Of a DNA stretch of 64,000 nt, positions 10,851-22,298 are shown piece by piece (the first letter of the stretch is position 1; each line of letters starts with the position of its first letter). The notes under the pieces were generated by a model, which did no database searches, was not told the DNA's origin, and saw nothing but the letters and a program-made list of their open reading frames with translations. The position numbers and the translations under genes were made by a program. Origin of the DNA: Lineus longissimus (lineage: Eukaryota; Nemertea; Pilidiophora; Heteronemertea; Lineidae); the NCBI RefSeq assembly GCF_910592395.1, contig NC_088309.1, positions 5,954,501-6,018,500 on the forward strand. Direction: 5' to 3'.

Positions 10851-13800
10851 GGTCATATATCTGACAGAGACAATCTTAATGGCTCCAAGGCAGTCATTCA
10901 ACCAAGGACAATCTCTGGCTGCATGATTGTCTTATCTGCCCTGAACATTCTGCGACATAATGTTTTCCAAGGACTATCTTAGACAGCACCTTTGCATGTC
11001 TTCCAAGGACAACCTGAGACACCATTTGAGCTGGCATGTCATCCAAGGACAACCTGCGAAACCACGTTGGCATGTCTTCAGAGGGCAACCTGATACTCCA
11101 CCCCACGTGACTTCATCGACGAGTGTGCGAAATCCTTTTGTTCGGCCTCATTCAGCCTTTTGCCCCGAGAGGGGAGGAGAATGGCTGCTCCCCAGCTGTC
11201 CCGTTCGAGGAGACAAGACCACAATTGATTTTTAAGCCTTTAAGCAGTTAAATTGTCAATGTTTGACCGCGACGCATCAAATACTGCGTGGGGTTGTGAA
11301 TCTGAAATTTAGATTATGTTATTCCGGAGAGTCGGGCAAGTAAATGGTGAAAAATAAACTGGTAGTTGACCACGAAAATTTTTTTTTTGATAATCGACAA
11401 ATTAGACAGACTTTGATATTTCCACTCTTTTCAGCCAACTGGCAGAAAAACTCAAAACACGCCCCCTATTACCCAATTAGCAAAATTCGAAATTAATTTT
11501 TTCATCAAATAATTTCTTTATATCGGTAGACTTGCCACAGCAAATATTTTTCAAAACCTCTCCAAATATGTACTTGAGAGTTAAAAACATGCACTCGTCT
11601 AATTGATAGGCCTAGTTCATACATTAGAAATAGCGTCGTTAGCTTTCTTAAGACGTTTGCTTTGCCCACCCACCCACCCACCCCAGTTCTCCGTCCTTTC
11701 GCTTTTCTGCTTTTGCAGATGTCGTGCTCAGTTCCTCCCAATACTCTTCCTCATGAGCATACGATTGGATGGAGTCACGTGGGGTGCTATCACACCCTGG
11801 GATGTCTTCCGAGGACAGTCTGTAACAATACATTGCCATGTCTTCCAAGGACAACCTGAGACTCAACATTGGCACGTCTTCAAGGGACAAGCTGAGACTA
11901 CACGTTGGCATGTCGTTCGAGAACAATCTGCAACTCTACGTGGTCTTCAAAAGGCAACCTGATACTGTCTTCCCAGGAGAGTGTGCAACGATACGTTTGT
12001 GAGATAATCTGAGACTCTCAGTTGGCATGTTTTCCAAGGACCAACCTGAGACTCCACATTTTGGGATGTCGATCGAATGGCAACCCGAGACTCCATACTG
12101 GCCTATCTTTCAAGGATAACCTGATACTCCATGTTGGCATGTCAATCGAAGGACAATCCGTAACCTCAGGCCGGCATGTCATCCAGGACAACCTCATAAT
12201 CCATGTTGCCATGTCTTCCAAGACCAGAGCCTGAGACTCCACATTGGCATGTCGTCCAAAGACAATCTAATACACTTGCATGTCATCCAATGATAATGAT
12301 ATAACCTGTGATATCGTATTGATATGTCTTCCAAGGGCAACCTGAGACTACAAGTTAGAGTCTTCAAAGAACAACTGGCGACTACATGTTGACATATATC
12401 TACCAAGGACAATCTGAGACTCCACATTAGTATGTCTTCCAAGGACAACCTGAGACCCCATGTTGGTCAACCTGGAGCCTCAGGGTTGTCCTTGGTAATA
12501 GGCCATCACTTAGATGTCGGTTGTGCTTTGACGACAATTAGATTGTCTGCCAAGGTCAGCCTGAAACTCCACATTGGCACGTCTTCAAGGGACAACCTGA
12601 GACGTCGCGCTGGTATGTCGATCCAAGGACAATCTGAGACTTCACATTGGCATGTCTTCCAAGACCCAAGTGGCGTGTCTCCCAAGGTCAATCTGTGACT
12701 TCACGTAGGTATTTATTCCAAGGGCAACTTAAACTCCACATTGGCATGATTGTCTTCAAAGAACAACTGGCGACTCTGTTGGCATGTCTTCCAAGGACAA
12801 CCTGAGACCTCATGTTGGTCAAACTGGAGCCTCTGGTTGTCCTTGGTATGAGGCCATCACTGAGATGTCGGTTGTGCTTTGACGACGTTTTGCATGTCTG
12901 CCAAGGACAGCCTATGATTCCACATCAGTATGTCTTCAAGGGACAACCTGAGACTTCACGTTGGCATGACTTCCAAGGACAACCTGAGACCTCATGTTGG
13001 TCAACCTGGACAAAAGACAAAGACAATCTAATACACTTGCATGTCGTCCAATGATGGTGATTGAACCTGTGATACCGTATTGATATGTCTTCCAAGGGCA
13101 ACCTGAGACTACAAGTTGGCATGCTTCCAAGGACAATCTGAGACACCACATTTGGGGGTAGGACTTTGCAGTCCAGGCTGGCAGAATGTGGAACTCGCTT
13201 CACTCTGATCAGTGCATGACAGTGGTTCTCTTGCCAGTTTCATGACAGGGCTGAAGACCCTGCTCTTGAAATTGGCGCTATACAACATTTACTTATATCA
13301 CTTACATACTCACTATGTCTTTGTAGGAAAACCTGAGACTCCACGTCAGCATGTCTTCCAAGTTCCAAAGACAAATAGAGACTCCACGTTAGTGTATCTT
13401 TCCAGAACAAGCGGAGACTCCACATGGCATGTCTTGCAAGGCCTAGGACAACCTGAGCCTCCACGAAGCATGTCCTCCAAGGACTCACCTGAGACTCACC
13501 TGGCCAGGCTGGAGTCTTCCAAGGAAAGTTTGAGAATCTACGTAGGACAACCTAGGACTCCATGCTGGCCTGTTTTCCAAGGACAACCTTGTCCTTCAAT
13601 GTTTTCATATATGCCAGGTACAATATGACGTTGTTATTTTTCAGAGGACATAAGAAAATATGCCCTGAACAATCTGTCAATTCCATAGTGGCATTGTCTT
13701 TGATTGACAAGATGTAACTCCATGTTGGCATGTCCTCCAAAGACAATTTGAAACGTACGATGGCACATCTTCAAAGGACAACAAGAGAATCCACGTTTGT

Positions 13801-14030
13801 ATGTCTTCCAAGGACAACCAGAGACTCCAAGCTAGCACATCTTCCAAGGATAATGTGAGACTCCACGTTGGTATGTCTCCCATTGCCAACCTGGGACTCC
13901 ATGTTCGCACATCTTCCAATGACAACATGAGACTCCACGTTGGCATGTCAACCAAGAACAACCTAAGGCTCCACATTGGTATGCCTTCCTAGGACAACCT
14001 GAGACACCATGTAGGTCTGAGGACATGCCA
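10690..14030. repeat. Large degenerate minisatellite, period about 36 bp
   Basis: Several dozen imperfect copies of a unit of about 36 bp fill this region. The core is TTCCAAGGACAACCTGAGAC, usually preceded by GCATG and followed by TCCAC and GTTGG. Copies are sparse at 10690-11105, interrupted by unrelated sequence at about 11110-11790, dense at 11795-13150, interrupted at about 13150-13320, and dense again to 14030. Larger blocks inside the array are themselves duplicated. Because 36 is a multiple of three, short open frames with a 12-residue period appear on both strands. Indels break every frame and no long ORF exists, so I call it non-coding. Confidence 0.9.
12251..13125. repeat. Higher-order duplications inside the minisatellite
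   Basis: Non-repeat linkers recur with the units. The block at about 12251-12360 (AATCTAATACACTTGCATGT, then a TGATATCGTATTGATATG type stretch) recurs at about 13022-13125. The block at about 12456-12570 (GGTTGTGCTTTGACGAC) recurs at about 12812-12921. A CAAAGAACAACTGGCGACT segment near 12363 recurs near 12758. The array therefore grew partly by duplication of segments carrying several units. Confidence 0.75.
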
Positions 14031-17000
14031 GCATGCAGCTCAGATAACTTGTCACTCAGGGCAGGACAGCTAGTAAACTTTCTATTAAATAGACTTTGAC
14101 CGGGGACTTGGACATCTGAAGGTTGGCTAAATTATCGCATATCTTTGTTCGTTTCCACATAGGAGATGCACAATTGAGATGCACATTTCTCTTCAAGAAG
14201 CTCATAATTTGATTCATACTCTTGTATTGTAAACTCCCAAGGCAATTCATTTGTCAACCTATCTATACATACAAGAACCTCATTTAGGGCCGATGTGTCT
14301 GGCCTGTGGTCCCTCAAACATTTGGTAACGTGATGGTACCCGCGGCAGATATTTTGCTTGAGAATTTTAATAACTCCCGAGTATTATCAAATTGGATGGA
14401 TGAATGGGACGGAAAGCTTTAACAACTTACAACAACATTCCAGGGTTGAAGATCTCACGGGCCAATTCTCTGGGATATGAAAGTCTGACCCATCTTGCAT
14501 TGGGTCAAGGAATATAATCCTCAGGGAACACAATGAATGAACTGTAGATTTAATTTTGATCATCCTTGGGGCAAAATTTAAAGTCCTTGAAATATTTAGG
14601 ACTTGATTAGAGTTTACATTTGTGTACTGCATAACTCTTAAATTGAAATTCTGTATCCATGTAATGCCATTATTCCTCAGATCAAATACATGTACTGATA
14701 AAATAGTTTTTTCACATTCAGTTCAACAGAGGGTTAGTTCAACAGAGGGTTGCTTTTTGGAGAGTGCAATTAGAAGTGTATAAATCAGCAAGATGAGGGC
14801 CACAGCCATGTTAATTTTGTTATTAAAAAGAGCCCATTCAATCAGACTTGTGAACTCCTTTGAGGCAACTAATCTGAAACCAAAAATATTTCCAAATACC
14901 AGGAAACATCTTCCAGGGTTAAAAGGTTGTTCCCACTTCACAAACTCTGATGCCATGCAGTTATTGGTAATGAACTTTAGGAACACCAAATAGCTGTACA
15001 CCGCGAAATGCTTGAAAGCAAAAGTTGGCGAATTTGCTCTTTTTCCATTGGTGGTAAACTGCATGTATTACAAGATCTTAATGTCTGCAGCCAAAATTTC
15101 ATTTAGGTTGATGAATTAGAGTGACCTTTTTGGCTTTTTATGTTTTGTTTGAGAGTACAATTCCAAAATATCACAGTCCTGAAAATTTCATAGTTGCCTA
15201 AACTATATAATATTTTGCGGTTCTCTTTCCATCCCAAAGTCTGCATCAAAGGTTAAAAGGAAGATTTTGGCATCCATTTGATACAACTGCGTCAAAGGTT
15301 TTTATTAGGAAAATCCTTATTGAATGACCTTTGGTTTGGAACATACCTTAGCCGTTTACATTATTTATCAAAATAAGCAATTTTTTATTCTCCAACATTG
15401 CATCTCAAGGACCTGTTTACTTTGTTCAGTCATTTTTTACATCCATTTTTCACCTCACACTCTATGGAATTGACCCGTTAAACAAATCCCCCAATTGTCT
15501 TATAGGTCTTCTTCCCCTCAAACCATGAGGTCACTCAAATCAGATAAGAACAACACCTCTCACCCAGTGACTCACTAATACAATAGGCCTACAAACGACT
15601 TTTAAATAAACACCAGGAAAGTGCCTACTGTGATTGTAAATACATGGAACAAACATTGTCCATGTTCAACTGTTTGTAAATAAATAGAAAAAGAACTTTG
15701 TCAGTCATCAAACGTACATGACACCTCTCGAGTATATTTAACTTTTGTCTCAAGATCCTTGTATTCACCAACACAATTATGCAATAACAGGAACATATCA
15801 GGTGAATGTTTGTTTAGGTCATCCAGTACTAAGAAAAAGCATGCACAAGGATACAGTATTTCAATCGCCAATTTATCAGCAATTTTAAGGCGGGCCTCCC
15901 TTTTTGGGGGATTGCGCTAAATGTTGATCCCATCTCTGAAACTGTGTGACGTTTCTGCTGTTTGGCATTTGCTACAGAGAAGGAAAAACAAAGACAGTGT
16001 ACCTCTTAAATATTCATTTTATTATGAACATCTGAACATTAGCATAAAGGAACTCACATAAGAAAGATATCTTTCCCATAGATGTACATGTACATGCATA
16101 TAAAATCGTACAGTATTAAAGTGTATCATATTTTTACCTTCATTGCCTTTAAAGGCTTTCTCTGTCTATTAAATTATTTTTTTAAATGAAATTTTAAATT
16201 GAAAGTTTTCAATTGTGTAAATTGGAACGGACTGAAGGCTAGTGTCAAAAATGTAAATTGATATCTTAAATGCCAAGTTTCAGCAAATTTGCATGCATAA
16301 TAACAACATTTTTTTTCCTATTTATCAGAACCACAATAAAATTAGAGTGAAACCAAACAGTGTAGGTCGTTAAATCATCCTTAGATCAGGCTAAAATTCT
16401 TTACCACCTTACAGGTGATCCTTAAGACCCTGAGTTATTAGCCAGACGCACCTGATTTTTGTACAAATTCCACGAAATGTCCAAAGTAAACAAATTAGTC
16501 TGCTGCAGCATGTTTAACATTCAGCAAGTGGGCTCCAGGTGAAAACCGTTAGCACTCTCCCAGGGCATAACAAAGTAGCGCATGTTAATCAAATGCACTA
16601 AGTTTGCGATCCTGCCAACAAAAGTGCAGGGATTGAATCATGCCTGCCTTTTTTCATTTTTCTTGTATCTTTTACTGGCAGAAGCTAGGAGACTAAAGGG
16701 CAACTCTTTGCAACTTATTCAGATATTTTCTGATATCGTAATCAGAATCATCTATTTTCAATAAGCAATATCTGTGTCCATCTCATGCTACTCAGTACCT
16801 TGACATTTTTGGACGGAAACCTGCCTACAACAGGCACAAATCCAGGAGCGGCACATTTTAATTTCTGAAAATTCTTTTGGAATTGACTATGAATTTTTCT
16901 AAAATAGATATAAACACACTCTAACAAAGATTCCTGGATCCGCATCTGAATACAGACCAATTTTACAAAGATAAAGATGCGACATCTTATAGCAAGATAC

Positions 17001-17067
17001 TAAATAAGGGTAAGAGCATTCTTTTATACACTGTCATCGGATTAGGACTTGTTGCTGTCGGCTGGTT

Positions 17068-17272
17068 AATCTAATCTGTAACACATTCCGCAAGCTCAAT
17101 TCGATATTCCCCGTCAAAAATAACTTGCACAGGAATACCAAGCTGAAAGAGATGATCCCCATATTGTCCAAAGTGGGCATCAAAATCTTGCAAAATGACA
17201 CCTATCATTGATGAGACTGCTGAGTGGCAATTGTAATTTAAGGAGCACACAACGTGACAGCTGGGGTTGGAA
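17068..17272 (-). CDS. Unassigned coding-like terminal exon (uncertain)
   Basis: On the minus strand an acceptor-like TTTGTCCTCAG is followed by an open frame of about 67 codons to a TAG. It reads QISNPSCHVV, then SAVSSMIGVILQDFD, GDHLFQLGIPVQVIFDG and RIELAECVTD. The alternation of charged and hydrophobic residues looks protein-like. I do not recognise the family. A neighbouring frame upstream (17180-17482) overlaps it out of frame, and I could not build a consistent gene. It may be a real last exon, a decayed pseudogene or chance. Confidence 0.25.
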
Positions 17273-17916
17273 ATCTGATCTGAGGACAAATTTGCTCAAC
17301 ATATTCAAACATTCCTCTTCTATTCCTGGGCTGGCGGAGTTGGGGACAAATTCTTGTGTGTCTTTCCTTTGAGATCTATCTGTTGCAGGGGCAGATCCAC
17401 AGGACCCAGAAAAAGAATGGGCATGCACTACATTTCTCATTAAAATGTCTGATGTGTTCCAAAATTTCAGGGCCAAATTCAAAGATTTTCATGAAGTGGG
17501 GGGGGGGGGCATCTGGATCTGTGTCTGATTTGAATACCTCGGGTCTGTCACATGAAAAGAGATAAGGTGACTCGCTGATGGACCTCTGGTCACATCCTTC
17601 AGGTTTCCTCAGGAGATGTCTTTGTACTTGTCCACACATCATGGCTGTCATCTCTACTGCTTTACATCTAGCAAGAAGTAGGTTCTTTTTCAGAGCTTGT
17701 CCACTCTATTTGTCATCGCAGAACCTAAAAGACAGGAAAGAATCACATACATAAGTTGTTTTGCATTTATAATCACAAATGATAGAGCAGGCCCCGGTTG
17801 ATCACTCTTCATAATGTACAGTGGAACCTATCTTATTGGACTGCTCTCTATTAAGGATAGGGATGGCTAGACCATTTCAATGCCCCCCTGCCCCATCAAA
17901 AAAAGAAATCCATTAC

Positions 17917-18091
17917 CTGCAATTTTTGGTATACCGATATCCACACACTTTATGATGAGTGACCCCCCCCCTCCCTTCCTCTGGACAGCTCGGTTGTTGC
18001 TTTGAGTTTTCCTGAAGAAGACTTGAAATATACTATAAGGAGAGTAAAGCACCATTCTGGCTTGTATAACATAAGCAAAGTTCTGGGAGTC
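17917..18091 (-). CDS. Unassigned coding-like internal exon (uncertain)
   Basis: On the minus strand, acceptor TTTTAGCAG precedes DSQNFAYVIQARMVLYSPYS and then IFQVFFRKTQSNN. A candidate donor (GCAG|GTAATG) lies at 17917. The frame runs 58 codons but crosses a G9 run encoding glycines, which is unusual in an exon. It would precede 17068-17272 in transcription order, but the phases I tried do not connect the two. No family was recognised. Confidence 0.2.
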
Positions 18092-18994
18092 CTGCTAAAA
18101 GATTGTCTAAAAAAACACTGTGATTGAAAGACAAGATTAGTAGCAGAAGGAAACACATGCTCCTGTATTATCAGTGAGTATAAATACTACTATGTTTACC
18201 AAACACAACTTGTGTATGCAGTCAGAATAAAAAAACTAGTCAAAACATCGGGTTTTAAACTAACTGTCAGTTAGTGTGATCTATAAGGGGTATAGGATTT
18301 ATCTGTCTGGTGGTATCAATATCAAATGATCTGTTTGTTATTAAGTTGTCTGGAGAGCAAAAAAACAGAGACATGGGGCATCAGAATAAAAATAACGGTC
18401 ATACTTTATTACAGCTTAGAGTAACCAGGCTTGTTATACTCGAGATCACAGCAACACACTTTTAGGGGTTTTCGGCTTTTCAAAATTTTCTTCTAGTTCC
18501 CCACGAAAAAAGTCCTGGCCAAAACCCTGATGGGGCTTGATTAAAGTTTGGAAAAACTTCACTTGATTTCTCTAAGATTCATAAAGAACTAGATCTACAT
18601 GTGTATAGCTTACTAAGCACCAGGTGTTTGGTTTGGTGACCCAAACAGGAAGAAGAGAGGATATGTTACTGTTTACCGGAGCCATGATGTGGAAAGATTG
18701 ATTTCAACGCAGAAAAGGAGAGGGGTAATTACCCATTGAACAAGGCCACTTGACTTGTCCTTGTCATAATATTTGAGGACGAGGGGTGATAACAGACTGT
18801 CCAAAGATGAAGCGCATGAAAGAAAGATGGCTCATCTATGCAAATGTCAAAGGTTTACCCACACAACAGTTTGGTCACTATCATGATCTCAGGAATCTTA
18901 ATTTGTTTATTGGAGTAATTATTAAGTGACAATTAGTCTTCATTGAGCTTTATAGTAGGATGTGTCAAAGGTCAAGTAGACATAGAAAGACTTC

Positions 18995-19150
18995 CTTTAA
19001 GGAATTGATACCGGGCTATTGTCTCACCAAATGCCATGAGGGTGGAGTGAAAATGTACACCAAAACTAAGGTGGCAGCTGAGGTTTTGGTAAATGACAGC
19101 TCCAAACTGTGTTTGGTGAGACAACTAATACCGAGATTGAGATATCAATT
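18995..19150. mobile_element. MITE-like element with terminal inverted repeats
   Basis: The left end begins TTTAAGGAATTGATACCGG and carries TTGTCTCACCAAA. The right end (19112-19150) is its imperfect reverse complement, ending TTTGGTGAGACAACTAATAC, then CGAGATTG and TATCAATT. The element is about 150 bp with no coding capacity. A partial second copy lies at 56994-57055. Short length, inverted ends and dispersed copies fit a non-autonomous DNA transposon. The superfamily cannot be named from this. Confidence 0.6.
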
Positions 19151-20321
19151 TTTACTCGAAGACGCCTCTAACTTGCTATACTGTCATTTCTCCCTGGCAT
19201 TTGCTACACACTAAATATCATCCCTCAGGTGAAAACCTGCACCCTTTCATCCCAAAACAATGATGTTTAGCACACAACAACCAACTCCGTTAGCCATCCT
19301 GGATTGCTGACGCACTAGATAGATAGAGTTGTTTCTATCCTGAGAGGCGGTCCAGGGAGCCTGACGCATGTAAACCAAATAAAACAAAAGATCAATCCAC
19401 CTGAACAAGTGATACTCTTGTGAAATAAGCAAGGAATGTTTCAGCAGCACAGGGTGCAAATAGTTTTTCTTCTAGATAATTGTTGTAATACAAAGGAGGG
19501 TGCATCACCCTAGATCTCACTTCAACCCATTGCAAGCCAAAGTAATTTCAACCAAATCGTGAGGTCATTTTCACACAAAGGTCATCTGGATGCTCCTCAG
19601 CCTTGACCACCCTTTCCTGAAATTGACTGGAATGCCCTATGATGATGAAGCACATGTTCAAAACTGACCGTGAATTGCCCCCCTCCCCCATGAAATCCTG
19701 CTTTGCCGATTCCCTTTAAGACTCGTTGTCATTTCAGACTAAGTGGGGCTGATTGCTAAAGTCAGGAAGTCATAACCTACACTTCAATAAGAATGTTTAC
19801 ATGAAAGCCACTTCAACATTGATATCAAGTTATACTACATTGATTTATTGACTAATTTGTTTACACATATTAATATACAAAAGACAGTCGCTGCCATTAC
19901 ATCAACAAGATCCCCCCCCCCATCTCCTCTTCAAAATAGAGACAAGAGCAAAACCCTTAAAACATTTTTTCTTAAACGATATCCTTATACTGCAAATATG
20001 AGCCATATTTTGGCAGGTATACACCAGTCTGGCCACTATAGGGTCTGAACACATTTCCTACATTGAGCTGGTCGTACTTGTTTTATAGGCGGAATAGCTT
20101 GTCTTATCGGGGACTAAGTCTTTCCGGGCAACATCCCACAAGGTACTTATATGACTTGTCATTGGAAGGTCTATATAAATGACATTAGGGGTCCCCGAGA
20201 AATCATAAGGTTAACAGTTGGGAAGGTTAGATCAGTTAAGGTAAGTGATTGTTTATTTTATACTACTTCATTAAGGAAGGTTGGGATTATACCAAGTTTC
20301 ACCAATTTTGTATCCGTGATA

Positions 20322-20368
20322 ACTGCACTACGGCATTGTGTATAACTGCATTTCTATTTTCCTGGACC
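20322..20368 (+). repeat. Dispersed repeat, copy of 2917-2963
   Basis: These 47 bp match 2917-2963 (TARS1 intron 2) at about 42 positions, sharing GCATTGTGTATAACTGCATT and a TATTTTCCT-type end. They are two copies of one old interspersed element. The flanks I compared are not obviously similar. Confidence 0.55.
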
Positions 20369-20896
20369 ACCAGTAATGACGGCCAGCTTACCCCTTCACT
20401 AAAACTCCTGGTGGTTAAGAGGTCAGGGGTGAACTTGTCTTCATTTCCTCTACAGGAATGATGTGCAACATTGAAGGAAATGCACCAATTCATGACTTGT
20501 TCACCATTGTTGGAACTCGTGTCAAATTGGTGTGACCCCGAGGCCATCTTTTCACAAAACCTTGCTTATCATGTCATCGGTAAATATATTTGTAATGTCC
20601 GATCCTCATAAAGGAGACTTCTTGTTGAGTCAAATAACGGTAAAAGGCTGTACTGAAGGTATACATCTATTATTTCTAAATCATCGATCGCATCCAACTT
20701 TTTCTCCTGATGAACTGCTAAGACACTTTTAACAGATTTACCAAACCTTGAGACTAAAAAGTCCACTGATTGGCCAGTTTAGGCTTGAAGCTGCCTTCAA
20801 GAAGTCCATAATTAGCTCTCCGGAAACAAGCGATTTCAGCCACGATAACATGACGAGCGATTACAATTTAACCAGTGGCCGCATTCCAACCACAAT

Positions 20897-20960
20897 CGTC
20901 ATGTTATCATGGCTTTGTCGCAGGTTGCAGCAACAAAAGATCACTTGTTTGCATGGCGCT
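20897..20960 (+). repeat. Dispersed repeat family, copy 1 of 3
   Basis: A block containing CATGTTATCATGGC, then GTTGCAG, AACAAAA, CTTGTTTG and GCGCT occurs at 20897-20960, 37992-38057 and 41697-41760. The copies share order and spacing with moderate divergence. This points to an interspersed element of unknown class. Confidence 0.5.
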
Positions 20961-22244
20961 GGATTGTACAGCGATGTTGCTTTTAGCAAGTTAGGGGACA
21001 TAGTCTAAATTTTATCTGTATCTTTTGTCCATCCTTCATCAACGACTATATATTCAACTCCCCTCAAATTTCTCCAGGGAAAAAGCAACATATTTCTATT
21101 CGATTCAACGATTGCCGTGTCCAACTCAATAATCATATCATCATACCAATTACTTACTTCAAAAGCATAATCCACCAAATTGACGAAGAGTTGAATAGGT
21201 CTACATAACAGTTACAGTCACCCTTCAAATGTGAGTGTCCTTTCTGGCAAGTAAGATGACAGACCATGAAAGCACTTGTGTAATAATTGTCAACCTCTAC
21301 AATCAAGGCCTATGAAAGAATGATGGACATTTGAAATATCTCTTGAGATTTCCAACATAAATATTTCTAAGGTATTTGCTCTTGCAAGGGTAAATCACAA
21401 TATACATATTGTTGTCCAACCTTGAGTACAATTATGATGAACCTTGGCCATCCTATCGGCTGGCGGTCAATCAGATTTCTAACAAAGTGTCCATGGGCAT
21501 CTTGGAAATTGAAAAACAAGCGTATTGAATAAGGACAACGATATCCAAAATCTGGTGTAGCAAAACTTTTGTCATCAGTCTAATAACAGCTAGACGATTG
21601 TCAATGACGTATACGGTTCATTGGCTTTTTCACATGTTGGGACAGCCCTTAAGACGAAAGATCACACTGGTCACTTGCACAGGTGTGGTAACCCCTGATG
21701 AACCTTTCGTACCCCATACCATGCTGAGATTTTCCCCCCTAATAAATCTGCAAAAACAAGCCATTCCTAAAATGCAATTAATTAAAAACCTCTCTAATGA
21801 CTGGTATTTCAGAGACACTCTTTCCGTAACGTTTGAATAATTAGTAATTATCGTTTAGTTTCATCGATCTAGGACCGCTTCTGAATATTATGATAGGGAT
21901 ATGAAGATATGGAAGATATTATGCACATAGGATACAGGGAAGGGTACAAGAAAAGCAATCTATAATGCTGCAAACATACCTACCAAAGCAGCTTCTAGGC
22001 CAACTTGAGCACAAGTTGTCCCCAGGCCAAAAGTCTAGGTCAACAACCAGACACCACATGGCCCATATAAGATTTCACAAGATCACACTTTTTTGTGACT
22101 GCCATTCCAGGACATTTAATAGAAGAACAATATAAAAGGTCATCAGCAAAACTTCTGTTCCTGGGGTTCATGACCTAGAAAGTCATGCTTGTGGTAAACT
22201 ACACCAGAAATAAACCAATTGACTAACAGTTTAATTTTTAACCC

Positions 22245-22298
22245 ATTGAAATGGTGCAGCAGATTGAAATGGTGCAGCAGATTGAAATGGTGCAGCAG
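22245..22298. repeat. Three exact tandem copies of an 18-bp unit
   Basis: The unit ATTGAAATGGTGCAGCAG is repeated three times without change. On the minus strand it reads as a short Leu-His-His-Phe-Asn type frame, but nothing around it supports coding. Confidence 0.9.

Noticed and set aside
10894-14026. Many short open frames on both strands with 12-residue periodic peptides
   Set aside because: They are products of the 36-bp tandem repeat. Frames are broken every few units by indels, and no splice structure or long ORF exists.
14056-15064. Minus-strand frames (61, 81 and 113 codons) that look partly protein-like
   Set aside because: Candidate splice sites do not join them in phase, the sequence is AT-rich and no family was recognised.
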